64,000 bases of DNA from Acidovorax sp. DW039 (GCF_037101375.1 NZ_AP029019.1:1612001-1676000); one strand, 5' to 3'; positions 20,277 through 30,354 are shown, counted from the first letter of the stretch. Notes: generated by a model not told the origin, from the letters alone. Made by a program: numbers and translations.

Positions 20277-20495
20277 GTGGATCGTGGGGCGGGTGTTTCA
20301 GGGGGGCACAAACAGCGGGGGCAAAGGGGCAATGCCCACCTTAAAAAGCGGCAGGCTTGCCTGCAAAAGCCCCCAAAAAGGAGGGTGCCAAGTCTATGCG
20401 ATGCGCGCTGGCACGCAATCTGGCTATCCTTGCCACCTTTGCCCGAGCGGGGGCGGCTGGCGCGGCAGCTGGCCCGTGCTTGGTGCGACAGTTTT

Positions 20496-20531
20496 GTTTT
20501 GCTATTAAAAAAGTAGCTGCCTGCGCTCGAC
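20496..20531 (+). repeat. R1 half copy upstream of pabBC
   Basis: TTTTGCTATTAAAAAAGTAG followed by CTGCCTGCGCT matches the left half of R1. The right arm is missing. It ends about 30 bp before the pabBC start, inside its likely leader. Confidence 0.65.
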
Positions 20532-20561
20532 TTTATTGCCCTGAAGGTGAATTTCACTTCT

Positions 20562-22400
20562 ATGACCTGCATCGACTTCACCCAGCCGTTGCGACCTGAT
20601 GCGCCCCGCCTGCGCTGTCAGTTTGGTGCACCGCGCCAGGTGTTGCGCGCCGATGCAGCAGGCGACGTGCGCGCAGTGCTGGACGCCGTGCACGCCGCAG
20701 CCCGCCAGGGGGCGTGGTGCGTGGGCTATGTGCGCTACGAGGCGGCAGCTGCGTTTGATGCTGCCCTGCAGACCCACGCCGCCCAGGGGCCGCTGGCCTG
20801 GTTTGCGGTGTACGACCAGGCCGAGCCCTGGCCTGCAGACCAGCCCCCCCCAGGGGCAACGGGCCAAGCCCCCAGCGTGCAGTGGCAGCCGGGCATTGCG
20901 CGCGCTGATTTTGATGCTGCCATCGCTTGCATCCAGCAAGCCATTGGCAATGGCGAGCTGTACCAGGTGAATTACACCGCGCCGGTGCACGGCACACTGC
21001 AGGGCCATGCGGCAGACCTGTTTACCGCCTTGCACCGCGCCCAGCCGCATGGATACGCCGCCTTCATCGATGCCGGGCCCGAGCAGGTGCTCTCCGTATC
21101 GCCCGAGCTGTTTTTTGACTGGCACGAAGGCATGGACAGCCCCGCCGGGGAGGGCCCCTTGCTGGCCCGCCCCATGAAGGGCACCGCCCCCCGCGGTGCC
21201 ACGCCCGCGCAGGACGCCGCCCACGCTGAACACCTGCGCACAGCGCCCAAGGAGCGGGCAGAGAACGTGATGATCGTGGACCTGCTGCGCAACGATGTAT
21301 CGCGCGTGGCGCTGCCCCACAGCGTGCGCGTGCCCGCGCTGTTTGCCACGCAGGCGCTGCCCACGGTGTGGCAGATGACTTCGGACGTGCAGGCACGCAC
21401 CCGCCCGGGCACCAGCTTGGCTGATGTGTTTGCAGCGTTGTTCCCCTGTGGTTCCGTCACGGGCGCGCCCAAAGTGCGTGCCATGCACATGATCCACGCA
21501 CTGGAGCCCGCACCCCGCGGGGTGTACTGCGGGGCCGTGGGTGTGGTGCGCCCGGCAGGCCCTGCGGGCGAGAGCGGGCTGCACCCGGTGGCAGCCACCT
21601 TCAATGTCCCCATTCGCACCCTGGTGCTGACGCCCGCCAGCGATGCGGGCGAGGGGCAGGCGGTGGTGTGCGGCATTGGCAGCGGCATCACCTCGGGCGC
21701 GCAGCCCGATGCTGAGTGGCACGAGTGGCGCCACAAGCGCGCTTTTATGGAAAGGGCGAGCATGCCTTTTGAAATTCTGGAAACCTTGGCGCTGGAGGGG
21801 GGCACCTTGCGCCACTGCGCTGACCACCTGGCGCGCATGCAAAGCGCTGCCCGCCACTTTGGCTATCTGTGGAATGAAGTTGCGATGCAGCAATGCCTTG
21901 CGCAGTTGGCTGTGCAGCATCCGCAAGGGCTGTGGCGCGTGCGCCTGCTGCTGGATGCACAAGGACAGCCCCGGGCCGAGGCCTTTGCCATGCAGCCCAC
22001 CACCGGCGTGGTGCGGCTGCAGCTGGCCAGCCACCCCCTGGCCGAGGCTCACAGCGAGTTCACGCGCCACAAGACCACCCGGCGCGGGCATTACGACGCT
22101 TTCAACCCCACCGATGCCGAAGTGTTTGACACGCTGCTGTTCAACGAGCAGGGCGAGATCACCGAATGCACGCGCGGCAACATCGCAGCCTTGCTGGCCG
22201 ATGGCCGCTGGGTGACCCCACCCCTGGCCAGCGGGCTGCTGCCCGGTGTAGGCCGAGCCGTGGCGCTGCGCGAAGGCCGCCTCACGGAGACTGTGCTGCG
22301 TGTGAGCGATGTTCCCCGGGTACGGGCCTGGGCGTTTATCAACAGCCTGCGAGGCTGGCTGCCAGCGCAGGTGCTGCCTTCTGATGTGCAGATGGTGTGA
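20562..22400 (+). CDS. pabB: Fused aminodeoxychorismate synthase component I and 4-amino-4-deoxychorismate lyase (PabBC)
   Basis: A protein of 612 residues. Residues 1 to about 395 form a chorismate-binding domain, with YQVNYTAPVHG, SVSPELFFDW, RPMKGTAPRGA, ENVMIVDLLRNDVSRVA and GSVTGAPKVRAM. From about 405 a PLP fold-type IV domain follows (MPFEILETLALEGG, catalytic Lys in RHKTTRRGHYDAF, and EITECTRGNIAAL). Together they convert chorismate and ammonia to p-aminobenzoate for folate. The glutaminase PabA is not in the window. The ATG at 20562 is taken as start, with a GTG at 20547 also in frame. Confidence 0.92.
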   Translation: MTCIDFTQPLRPDAPRLRCQFGAPRQVLRADAAGDVRAVLDAVHAAARQGAWCVGYVRYEAAAAFDAALQTHAAQGPLAWFAVYDQAEPWPADQPPPGATGQAPSVQWQPGIARADFDAAIACIQQAIGNGELYQVNYTAPVHGTLQGHAADLFTALHRAQPHGYAAFIDAGPEQVLSVSPELFFDWHEGMDSPAGEGPLLARPMKGTAPRGATPAQDAAHAEHLRTAPKERAENVMIVDLLRNDVSRVALPHSVRVPALFATQALPTVWQMTSDVQARTRPGTSLADVFAALFPCGSVTGAPKVRAMHMIHALEPAPRGVYCGAVGVVRPAGPAGESGLHPVAATFNVPIRTLVLTPASDAGEGQAVVCGIGSGITSGAQPDAEWHEWRHKRAFMERASMPFEILETLALEGGTLRHCADHLARMQSAARHFGYLWNEVAMQQCLAQLAVQHPQGLWRVRLLLDAQGQPRAEAFAMQPTTGVVRLQLASHPLAEAHSEFTRHKTTRRGHYDAFNPTDAEVFDTLLFNEQGEITECTRGNIAALLADGRWVTPPLASGLLPGVGRAVALREGRLTETVLRVSDVPRVRAWAFINSLRGWLPAQVLPSDVQMV

Positions 22401-22426
22401 GCGGTTCGCCCGTCTTGAGCTGGATT

Positions 22427-23353
22427 TCAGTTCGGCGCGGCTGGCCGTAAATGCTGCCGCGCCATGGCCAAAAATGCCATGGCTGCGGGGCTGAGCGGCT
22501 GTTTGGCCAGGCGGATGGCGACCACCGGAAATTCCAGCACTGGCCGCACGATGGGCACGGCGCGCAGGTCGGGCGGCATCAGGCGCGCCACGTAGCGCGG
22601 CAGCAGCGCCACCCCGGCACCCGCCTGGATCATGCCGAAGGCCGTGGTCAGCATCGAGACATGGTGCACCACCTGCGGGTACACATTGGCCACGGCGCTC
22701 AGTTCGCGGCTGATGGCACGCCACACCACGGCGTCGGGGTTTACATGCACCAAGGCCAGGCCATCCAGGTCACGCCCTTGCACGCTGGCGCGCTGGGCCA
22801 GGGGGTGGTCTTGCCGCAAGAACAGCGCCATGCGCTCGCTGAACAGGCGCTCGGTGGCTAGCTCTGAATGCGTCTGGCCGATGTCTGAGCCCAGCGCCAA
22901 GTCTGCCTCGCGCGAGAGCACCTGCGCCACCATCTGCGCGGCATTGCTGTCGTGCAGCGTGGCCACCAGCTGCGGGTGCGCGGCCGAGAAGCGGGTGAGC
23001 AACGCGGGCAGCAGGGCGCCCGCCGTGAGGTGCCCCACGGCCACCACTACCCGGCCTTCTTGCAACTGCGCCTGCGAGCGACAGGCGTGCACCGACTCGT
23101 CAATCATGCGCAGCGCGCGCTGGGCGGTGTCGGCCATCATCTGCCCGGCATCGGTGAGCCGAATGCGCCGCCCGCGCACCACCAGCGGCTGGCCCAGCTG
23201 CTGCTCCATGCGCTTGATGAGGTGGCTGACGGCAGGTTGGGTGAGTTGCAGCGCATCGGCCGCCAAGGTGAAGCTGCCCGTCTGCGCAATCGCGGCCAGG
23301 GCGCGGAACTGCTGCAGCGAGACTTCATCGGCAGGGGCAGCTGAAGGTTTCAT
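22427..23353 (-). CDS. LysR-family transcriptional regulator
   Basis: A protein of 308 residues. The N-terminal winged helix has FRALAAIAQTGSFTLAADAL and LTQPAVSHLIKRMEQQLG, and the C-terminal part is a LysR effector domain. It is divergent from a Bug solute-binding protein and a gamma-glutamyltransferase and probably controls them and itself. A palindrome 10 bases upstream of its start is a likely binding site. Effector unknown. Confidence 0.9.
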   Translation of the reverse strand: MKPSAAPADEVSLQQFRALAAIAQTGSFTLAADALQLTQPAVSHLIKRMEQQLGQPLVVRGRRIRLTDAGQMMADTAQRALRMIDESVHACRSQAQLQEGRVVVAVGHLTAGALLPALLTRFSAAHPQLVATLHDSNAAQMVAQVLSREADLALGSDIGQTHSELATERLFSERMALFLRQDHPLAQRASVQGRDLDGLALVHVNPDAVVWRAISRELSAVANVYPQVVHHVSMLTTAFGMIQAGAGVALLPRYVARLMPPDLRAVPIVRPVLEFPVVAIRLAKQPLSPAAMAFLAMARQHLRPAAPN

Positions 23354-23362
23354 GGTGCTATT

Positions 23363-23379
23363 TATGACGTAGCGTCATA
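23363..23379. promoter_or_regulatory. Putative LysR operator
   Basis: TATGACG and CGTCATA are exact inverted copies separated by TAG. It sits between the divergent LysR gene and the Bug/ggt genes, as expected for a LysR autoregulatory site. Confidence 0.5.
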
Positions 23380-23491
23380 GTGAAATAACTTTGATTATCT
23401 GTTTTGATGGATGGCCAGCGCATACATTGGGTGCGTTGAAGGTGCCTTCTTTTCACTGTTGCCGCTCCCCACTCTTGCAAGGAATCGATCC

Positions 23492-24463
23492 ATGATCCGT
23501 CGCCACCACTTTCTGCGCGGCTTGGCCGCCGCCATGGCTCTGGGTGCCACCGTGCCTGCTGCACTGGCACAGGCCAGCAAACCCATCCGCCTGATCGTGC
23601 CCTTCCCGGCAGGCGGCGCGACCGACCTGTTTGCGCGCACCCTGTCGCAAAAGATGGGTGAAAAGCTGGGCACCTCCATCGTGGTGGACAACAAGCCCGG
23701 CGCGGGCGGCAGCCTGGGGGCGGATCTGGCAGCCAAAGCGCCTGCCGATGGCCTGACGCTGCTGCTGGCCACCACCAGCACGCACTCGATTGGCCCGGCG
23801 CTTGGCAACAAACTGCCCTACGACACGGTGCGTGACTTCACACCCATTGCCCATGTAGGCAACGCGCCCAGCATCATGCTGGTGCCCAACAGCTCGCCCG
23901 CCAAGACGGTGAAGGAGTGGATTGAGTACGCCAGAAAGAACCCCGGAAAACTCAACTACGCATCCAGCGGTAACGGCACCATCGTGCAGCTGACGGCCGA
24001 GCTGTTCAAGGCACAGGCGGGTCTTTACGTAACGCATATCCCCTATAAGGGCACGGCGCTGGCGATTCCAGACCTGGTGAGCGGCCAACTCGATGTGCTG
24101 TTTGACTCGCTGCCCACCGGCATGCCCCATGTGCGCGATGGCCGCCTGCGTGCGCTGGGCGTCACCACGCTCAAACGCAGCCCACTGGCGCCCGATTTGC
24201 CACCCATTGCCGACACGCTGCCCGGCTACGAGTCCAACACCTGGTTCGGCCTGTACGGCCCCAAGGGCTTGGGCGCCGACATCGTGACCCGTGTGAACAC
24301 GGCCGCCAACCAGGCGCTCAGCGACCCCGAGGTGCGCAACAAGCTCACCACGCTGGGCATTGAGCCCGTGACCAGCACGCCCGCCCAGTTCACCAAGATG
24401 GTGGCGGACGATCTGGCCAAGTGGAAGAAGATCATCAGCGAACGCAAGATCGTCAACGAATAA
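23492..24463 (+). CDS. Bug-family (TctC-like) periplasmic solute-binding protein
   Basis: A protein of 323 residues. A twin-arginine or Sec-like signal (MIRRHHFLRGLAAAMALG, cleavage near ALAQA) precedes the Bug signature KPIRLIVPFPAGGATDLFAR. Further family blocks are VDNKPGAGGSLGADLAAKAP and HIPYKGTALAIPDLVSGQLD. These proteins bind carboxylates, amino acids or related acids in the periplasm. No TctA/TctB membrane partners are adjacent, which is common for the expanded Bug family in Burkholderiales. AAGGA precedes the ATG at 23492. The downstream ggt start is 37 bp away. Confidence 0.92.
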   Translation: MIRRHHFLRGLAAAMALGATVPAALAQASKPIRLIVPFPAGGATDLFARTLSQKMGEKLGTSIVVDNKPGAGGSLGADLAAKAPADGLTLLLATTSTHSIGPALGNKLPYDTVRDFTPIAHVGNAPSIMLVPNSSPAKTVKEWIEYARKNPGKLNYASSGNGTIVQLTAELFKAQAGLYVTHIPYKGTALAIPDLVSGQLDVLFDSLPTGMPHVRDGRLRALGVTTLKRSPLAPDLPPIADTLPGYESNTWFGLYGPKGLGADIVTRVNTAANQALSDPEVRNKLTTLGIEPVTSTPAQFTKMVADDLAKWKKIISERKIVNE

Positions 24464-24500
24464 GCACCCCATCCACCTCGAATAAACGCCAGGAGACCGC

Positions 24501-26114
24501 ATGCAGTTCAGCTACCACAACCCTTACCTCTCTACCCGCATCCCGGTGTTCGCGCGCAATGTGGTGTCCACCTCGCACCCGCTGGCGGCACAGGCCGGTC
24601 TGCGCATCCTGCAGCAGGGCGGCAACGCGGTAGACGCTGCCGTGGCCACTGCCGCCGTGATGACGCTGGTGGAACCGGTGAGCAATGGCCTGGGCAGCGA
24701 TGCGTTCTGCATCTTGTGGGATGGGCAGCAGCTGCACGGCCTCAATGCCTCGGGCCGTGCGCCGCAGGCCTGGACGCCCGAATACTTCAAGACCAAGTAC
24801 GGCGCAGACGCCGCCACGCCGCCCATGCGCGGCATCGATTCGGTAACCATCCCCGGCGCGGTGCGTGGCTGGGTGGCTTTGAGCCAGCGCTTTGGCAAGC
24901 TGCCGTTTGCCGATCTGATGGTGCCTGCGATTGAAGTTGCAGAGCGCGGCTACCTGGTGCCGCCCGTGGTGCAGCAAAAGTGGGTGGCTGCCACCCCCGT
25001 GCTGCAGGGCATGGCGGGCTTTGCCGACACCTTCTTGCCCTGGGGCCGCGCGCCTGAGGTGGGGGAGCTGTTCCGCTTCCCCGCCGCAGCCCGTGCGCTC
25101 AAGGCCATTGCCGCCACCAACGGCGATGCGCTGTACGAGGGCGAGATTGCCGAAGCCCTGGTAGCCTTTGCCAAAGAGCAGGGCGGAGCCCTGACGGTGA
25201 AAGACCTGGCCAGCTACCAGCCCGAGTGGGTCAAGCCCATTGCCCGCGACTACCGGGGCTACACGCTGCACGAGATTCCGCCCAACGGCCAGGGCATTGC
25301 TGCGCTGATTGCGCTGGGCATCCTGGAAAAATTCGACATGGCCAGCCTGCCGGTGGATTCGGTGGCCTCGCAGCATGTGCAGATCGAGGCCATGAAGCTC
25401 GCGTTTGCCGATGTGTACCGCTATGTGTCCGAGCCATCCACCATGGAAGTGACACCCGAGCAAATGCTCGATGACGCCTACCTGGCCTCACGCGCCCGCA
25501 TGATCGACCTGGGCCGTGCGCAGGACTTCAAGGCGGGCAACCCGGTCAAGGGCGGCACCATCTACCTGACGGCAGCCGATGAGAACGGCATGATGGTCAG
25601 CTTCATCCAGAGCAACTACATGGGCTTTGGCTCAGGCTGTGTGGAGCCCACCTACGGCATCAGCCTGCAAAACCGGGGCCATGGCTTCAGCCTGGATGCC
25701 ACCAGCCCGAACGTCGTGGCGCCTGGCAAGCGGCCCTTCCATACCATCATCCCGGCCTTCCTGACCAAGGACGGACAGCCCGTGATGAGCTATGGCGTGA
25801 TGGGCGGCAACATGCAGCCGCAAGGCCACATGCAAACGCTGGTGCGCATGCTGGACTACCGCCAGAGCCTGCAGGCCGCCTGCGATGCGCCGCGCTGGCG
25901 CTTCAACAAGGGGCTCAACATCAACGTGGAAGCGGCCATGAACGCAGCCACCGTGCAGGGCCTTCAGGATCTGGGGCACGAGATCGATGTCATCAACGAC
26001 TCGTACCAGGACTTTGGCGCGGGCCAGTTCATCTGGCGTGCGGGCAACCCGGCTGTGGAAGGTTATGTGGCTGCGAGCGACCCGCGCCGCGACGGACTGG
26101 CTGCCGGGTATTGA
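24501..26114 (+). CDS. Gamma-glutamyltransferase family protein
   Basis: A protein of 537 residues, Ntn-hydrolase fold. The N-terminal part has GGNAVDAAVATAAVMTLVEPVSNGLGSDAF, split here only as a positional landmark near residues 40-75. Autoprocessing is expected just before Thr353 in KGGTIYLTAADENG, and NYMGFGSG follows. No signal peptide is seen, unlike the classical periplasmic enzyme, so it is probably cytoplasmic. It is likely co-transcribed with the Bug protein, suggesting uptake and then hydrolysis of a gamma-glutamyl or related acyl compound. Substrate unproven. Confidence 0.85.
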   Translation: MQFSYHNPYLSTRIPVFARNVVSTSHPLAAQAGLRILQQGGNAVDAAVATAAVMTLVEPVSNGLGSDAFCILWDGQQLHGLNASGRAPQAWTPEYFKTKYGADAATPPMRGIDSVTIPGAVRGWVALSQRFGKLPFADLMVPAIEVAERGYLVPPVVQQKWVAATPVLQGMAGFADTFLPWGRAPEVGELFRFPAAARALKAIAATNGDALYEGEIAEALVAFAKEQGGALTVKDLASYQPEWVKPIARDYRGYTLHEIPPNGQGIAALIALGILEKFDMASLPVDSVASQHVQIEAMKLAFADVYRYVSEPSTMEVTPEQMLDDAYLASRARMIDLGRAQDFKAGNPVKGGTIYLTAADENGMMVSFIQSNYMGFGSGCVEPTYGISLQNRGHGFSLDATSPNVVAPGKRPFHTIIPAFLTKDGQPVMSYGVMGGNMQPQGHMQTLVRMLDYRQSLQAACDAPRWRFNKGLNINVEAAMNAATVQGLQDLGHEIDVINDSYQDFGAGQFIWRAGNPAVEGYVAASDPRRDGLAAGY

Positions 26115-26191
26115 GGCACTGGGCGGGTTTGCGGCCCGCCCTTAGTCAGCCCTTAGCCCGCCCTAAGGCAGAGGGCGAAGCGCCCAAAGAG

Positions 26192-26554
26192 TTATTCGAG
26201 TCGGGCTTTGGCGTAGGTGGCGCGGTCCATGTCGCGCACTTCCACGCTCAGCTGCACTGACATGCCTTCGGGTCGTGGTGTATTGCGTTGCAGCACCTCC
26301 AGCACGCGTCCGGCCAGTTCGGTCTTGGCTTCGGGCGTGCGCCCTGTCATCAGCCGCAGCTCGGCATGCACAAAGCCACGCAGTTCTGGCGCTGTGCCCA
26401 TCACAAAGTCGGTCACATCCACAAAGCGGATTTTCAGGTCGGCCTCGACCGGAATCTGAGGATGTGCGGTGAGCGACGCTGCCAGTTCCTTGAGAACCTG
26501 GGCTTTGGGATAGGTGCCGAGGTTGGCGGTGGTTTCAATGACCAGATGCGGCAT
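26192..26554 (-). CDS. 5-carboxymethyl-2-hydroxymuconate isomerase-like tautomerase
   Basis: A protein of 120 residues. The N terminus MPHLVIETTANLG has the catalytic Pro1 after Met removal, as in the tautomerase superfamily, and the length matches the CHMI (HpaF) family. In the homoprotocatechuate pathway CHMI isomerises the ring-opened product, but no other hpa gene is present here. It may act on a different substrate. It is convergent with ggt. Confidence 0.78.
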   Translation of the reverse strand: MPHLVIETTANLGTYPKAQVLKELAASLTAHPQIPVEADLKIRFVDVTDFVMGTAPELRGFVHAELRLMTGRTPEAKTELAGRVLEVLQRNTPRPEGMSVQLSVEVRDMDRATYAKARLE

Positions 26555-26654
26555 GGTGTCCTTGCATGGGTTGAGGAGTGAAGCGTTGGAGTGTGCCCGG
26601 TTTTGAATCTGGACGGATAAGGTGGGGCCATGCGCTTACCGAGGAGCCCGAGGT

Positions 26655-28271
26655 TCATTCGATGAACGATCGCACCTGCACTGGCAGCGCGGGCGGTGCC
26701 CACTGGTAGCCAGGGTTGAGCACATCCCGCTCGTGTTGCTGGCCTGCCCACTGCAGGCTCAGCAGATGGGCCAAAGTCCAGCCCGCCCAGTCAGCGCGGA
26801 AAGGGCGCTGGGCCACGCTGGGCAAGTCGTCTGCAGTGCGGGGCTGTGCCGCCCAGCCGTTAGACCAGGCCAGTGCCGGTATGCGGTAGCCCGATTCTGT
26901 AGCCGGGCTGTGCCCCACGCGGTTTTCTCCATGGCCTACTTCCTGGCCGTGGTCAGACAGGTAGAACCAGGCCCGGTATTCCCCCTTGCGGGGTACACGC
27001 TGGGTGATGCGCAGAGACTCCGCCACCACAAAGTCGTGGTACAGCAGCGCAGCGTCATAGTCCTGCCGGTAGCGCCTCACCCAGGCCGATCGGCCTTGGC
27101 TTTGCAACTGCGATTCCACCGCATCCACCCCATCATCAAAAGGGTTCTGTCCCTGCGGAAAACGCAGCCGGTAGTGGGGGTGGGCGCCCAGCAGGTGCAC
27201 GATGATGAACTTGCGCTCGGCCTTGTCGGCCAGAGCTTCTTCGATGCAGTCGAGCAACTCACCGTCCAGTGATGCGCTGGCGCGGCCCGGGGTGCGGTTG
27301 ACCATGTCCACCACATCGGCCAGCCTGGCGTGTTGCTGCTCCACGGCCATATCGTCGTGGTTGCTCATCCACCAGACTTTGTAGCCCGCCGCCCGTGCCA
27401 AGGCCATCAGGTGCTGGGGTTGGGGTGTGTGGGGGTCACCCATGCCGAACAGGTTGTCGAGCGCTGGCAGGGTGCTCGCATCTGCCGACCAGGCATGGCG
27501 CAGCACCAGCATCTGCTCCGGCTGCTGGCGTTGCAGGTCTACCAGCCTGGGGGTGGTTGCCCGTCCGTAGCCGTAAAGCTGCATGTTGTCGCGGTTGATG
27601 CTGTCGGTGATGACGAGCACGACAGTGGAGGGACCAGAGCGGCTGAGGGTGGGGTTCGCGTTCAGCGCGTTGGCCTGCAGGGCTGCACGGCGTTGCGCCT
27701 GGTTGGCCCATTGGTCCTGCTGAGCCTTCACCGACTGCGCCAGGGTGGGCCAGTACAGCAGCGGATGCAGGCGTCGCCAGGGCTTGCTGGCGAGAGCAGC
27801 CAGGCAGAGCAGCGACAGGGTGATCCACGCAGTCATCTGCCACCGACGCCCTGGCTTGAGCTGCGCCGCATGCTTGTGGGGCAAACAGCGCCACAGCAGC
27901 GCACCGGTGGCTGCCCAGACTGCGCAGCCCAGCAATGCGGCCCGCCAGTGGGTCTGCAGGTACTCCGTTGCCTCGCGCGGATTGGTATTGGCCAGGGCAC
28001 CCAACACGGTGGTGCTGTCGGGGGCCGCCTGATAAGCCTCCCACAGGTAGGCGCGCAGCAGCCCGTCGGCTACAAAAGCCATGGCCAGTGCCCAGATGGC
28101 ACTGCGCCGCATGCGTTGCCATAGGCCCGACTGCACAGGCCATACGAGCCACAGCAGCGCAGGCAAGAACAGCACCCCCAGTTGCGCGACCCTGCGGCCA
28201 TCGTGCCCAAGGACCACAAAAAAGCTGGTGATGAGGATCAGCGGGAAGAGAGAGGTGCTGGCAGTGAACAT
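26655..28271 (-). CDS. Inner-membrane sulfatase-fold phosphoethanolamine-transferase-like protein
   Basis: A protein of 538 residues. Five or so hydrophobic segments fill the first 180 residues, then a periplasmic alkaline-phosphatase-fold domain begins at about residue 210 with VVLVITDSINRDNMQLYGYG. This resembles the ExxxR-LYGY start of EptA/CptA/OpgE proteins, but with Asp in place of the usual metal-binding Glu. Later landmarks are SADASTLPALDNLF (likely nucleophile Thr), HLLGAHPHY and YLSDHGQEVGHGEN (metal site). It probably moves phosphoethanolamine or a similar group onto an envelope glycan or lipid. Target unknown. Confidence 0.75.
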   Translation of the reverse strand: MFTASTSLFPLILITSFFVVLGHDGRRVAQLGVLFLPALLWLVWPVQSGLWQRMRRSAIWALAMAFVADGLLRAYLWEAYQAAPDSTTVLGALANTNPREATEYLQTHWRAALLGCAVWAATGALLWRCLPHKHAAQLKPGRRWQMTAWITLSLLCLAALASKPWRRLHPLLYWPTLAQSVKAQQDQWANQAQRRAALQANALNANPTLSRSGPSTVVLVITDSINRDNMQLYGYGRATTPRLVDLQRQQPEQMLVLRHAWSADASTLPALDNLFGMGDPHTPQPQHLMALARAAGYKVWWMSNHDDMAVEQQHARLADVVDMVNRTPGRASASLDGELLDCIEEALADKAERKFIIVHLLGAHPHYRLRFPQGQNPFDDGVDAVESQLQSQGRSAWVRRYRQDYDAALLYHDFVVAESLRITQRVPRKGEYRAWFYLSDHGQEVGHGENRVGHSPATESGYRIPALAWSNGWAAQPRTADDLPSVAQRPFRADWAGWTLAHLLSLQWAGQQHERDVLNPGYQWAPPALPVQVRSFIE

Positions 28272-28438
28272 GAAGGGTGGGTTCAGGGTGGTCCCTTCAT
28301 GGTTCGTCAGACGGAAGGCGGCACGCGTGCGGCGCCTGGCCGTGGCGCTTCGGATGGGAAGCGGGTGACCAGAAAGGGGCGGCGCAGTCTAGCGACATCC
28401 CCTTTTCCCGCAGGGCTGGTGCTGGTTTGTGGCGTGGG

Positions 28439-29680
28439 TCAGTGCTGCTGCTCTGTACTCGATGCAGCGTGCTCCGCCAGTGCCTGCACCAGGCGGTCTA
28501 TGTCCAGCAGCGTATGGGCGGCAGACAGGGCAATGCGCAGCCGCGCCGTGCCCTCGGGCACGGTGGGGGGGCGAATGGCGGGCACCCACAGGCCGCGCGA
28601 GCGCAGGGCTTCCATGGCGTCCAGCGCTGCCGCGTTGGAGCCGATCACCAGAGGCTGTATGGGGGTGCTGGAGGGCAGCAACTGCCATGGCTTGCGCAGC
28701 AGCAGCGGGGCCAGCCCTGCCTTCAGGCGGGCAATGAGCTGCTGCAGGTGGTTGTAGCGCCAGGTCTCCGTCTGCATCACCTGCAGGCTGGCCTGTAAAG
28801 ACTTGGCCAGCAAGGCCGGGGCCGCAGTGGCAAAAATGTAGCTGCGGGTTTTTTGCAGAAGCCATTCCACCAGTGCATCGCTACCGGCTACAAAAGCACC
28901 TGCCACACCCGCGGCCTTGCCCAGCGTGGCCATGTACAGGATGCGGGGCGATGCGTTATCGCCCGTCAGCCCGTAGTGCGCCAGCGTGCCGCGCCCCTCT
29001 TGGCCGTTGGGGCCGCCCAGCACGCCAAAGCCGTGGGCGTCGTCAATCAGCAGCAGGGCGTCGTAGCGTTCGCACAGCGCCAGCAGCGCGGGAACGTCGG
29101 CCACATCGCCATCCATGCTGAACACCGCATCGGTCACCACCAGCTTGCGGCGGGCAGGGCTGCTGGCCAGGGCCGCCTCCAGTGCGGCCAGATCGGCATG
29201 CGGATAGCGGTGAATGGTGGCGCGCGATAGGCGGGCCCCGTCAATCAGGCAGGCGTGGTTGAGCGCATCGGAGAACAGCGCATCGCCCGCGCCCACCAGC
29301 GCCGGAACGATCCCCACATTGGTGGCATAGCCCGCGTAGAAGTACAGCGCGCGGGGCAGGCCCACAAAGCGGGCCAGGTCATGCTCCAGCAGCGCATTGG
29401 CGGTGCTGTGCCCGCTGACCAGCGGTGAGCCGCCCGAGCCCAGCCCGTAGGCATGGGCCGCCTCGCTGGCCGCGGCCGCCAGGGCGGGGTGGGTCGCCAG
29501 GCCCAGGTAGTCGTTGCTGCAAAAGGCCAGCATGGGCTGGCCATCCACCTGCAGCAGGGGGCCGCCCGCAGGGGCTACGGTGCGGCGCACCCGCAGCAGG
29601 TGCTGGTCTTTCAGGTCGGCGAGGCGGTCCTGCAGTTCATGGAGCCACGAGCTGGCAGGCAGGGGGGCGGAGGTGTTCAT
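28439..29680 (-). CDS. bioF: 8-amino-7-oxononanoate synthase
   Basis: A protein of 413 residues, a PLP-dependent alpha-oxoamine synthase. Signatures are [48 protein letters not shown] and the PLP Lys in [11 protein letters not shown]. It condenses pimeloyl thioester with alanine in biotin synthesis. The start at 29680 overlaps the bioD stop as ATGA. It is the last gene of the bioA-bioD-bioF run. Confidence 0.95.
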   Translation of the reverse strand: MNTSAPLPASSWLHELQDRLADLKDQHLLRVRRTVAPAGGPLLQVDGQPMLAFCSNDYLGLATHPALAAAASEAAHAYGLGSGGSPLVSGHSTANALLEHDLARFVGLPRALYFYAGYATNVGIVPALVGAGDALFSDALNHACLIDGARLSRATIHRYPHADLAALEAALASSPARRKLVVTDAVFSMDGDVADVPALLALCERYDALLLIDDAHGFGVLGGPNGQEGRGTLAHYGLTGDNASPRILYMATLGKAAGVAGAFVAGSDALVEWLLQKTRSYIFATAAPALLAKSLQASLQVMQTETWRYNHLQQLIARLKAGLAPLLLRKPWQLLPSSTPIQPLVIGSNAAALDAMEALRSRGLWVPAIRPPTVPEGTARLRIALSAAHTLLDIDRLVQALAEHAASSTEQQH

Positions 29681-30354
29681 CGGGTCCAGTCTGCAGGAAG
29701 CTGAAAGTGGGCGGCCAGGTCGTGCGCGCTGTGCTCGCCCCAGGGGATCTCTGCCAGCAAGGGCGCGCCCAGCCGCTGCTGCAGCCACGCCATGTTTTCA
29801 TCGGGGGCCAGCATGTCGGGGTCCACCCGGTTGGCCACCCAGCCTGCCAGTGTCAGCCCGCGTGCGGAAATCGCTTCTGCGGTGAGTAACGCGTGGTTGA
29901 GGCAGCCCAGGCGCAGACCTACGACCAGCACCATGGGCAGCTTGAGCGCCACGGCCAGGTCCGCCCCGGTTTCGGTCAGTGACAACGGCACATGGAACCC
30001 ACCGGCCCCTTCGACTACCACGGCATCGGCTTGCGCGCTGAGCGCTTCGTAAGCGTGCACGATGGTGGCGATATTGATGGACACCCCCGCGCGCTCTGCG
30101 GCAATGTGGGGCGACAGGGGATCCGGCAGCAGCATCGGGGTGTCCAGCTCAGGCGGCACGGCAATGGTGGAGGCCGCCCGCAGGGCAATGCTGTCTTCGC
30201 TGGCCCAGCCTTCGCCCCAGGGCACCACGCCTGCCGCCACGGGCTTCATGCCCACCACGCGGCGGTGGTGCCGCGCCAGGGCTTGCAGCAGCGCGCAAGA
30301 AGCATGGGTTTTGCCGACGCCGGTGTCGGTGCCTACAACAAAGCAGCGCGTCAT
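29677..30354 (-). CDS. bioD: Dethiobiotin synthetase
   Basis: A protein of 225 residues with the P loop GTDTGVGKT near the N terminus, KPVAAG, and [13 protein letters not shown]. It closes the ureido ring from diaminopelargonate, CO2 and ATP. Four-base overlaps join it to bioA upstream and bioF downstream, so all three are translationally coupled. Confidence 0.95.
   Translation of the reverse strand: MTRCFVVGTDTGVGKTHASCALLQALARHHRRVVGMKPVAAGVVPWGEGWASEDSIALRAASTIAVPPELDTPMLLPDPLSPHIAAERAGVSINIATIVHAYEALSAQADAVVVEGAGGFHVPLSLTETGADLAVALKLPMVLVVGLRLGCLNHALLTAEAISARGLTLAGWVANRVDPDMLAPDENMAWLQQRLGAPLLAEIPWGEHSAHDLAAHFQLPADWTR

Noticed and set aside
20277..20495. PreQ1 riboswitch upstream of queE
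   Set aside because: A short GCAGGC/GCCTGC repeat is present, but I could not fit a preQ1-I or preQ1-II pattern near the queE ribosome site.
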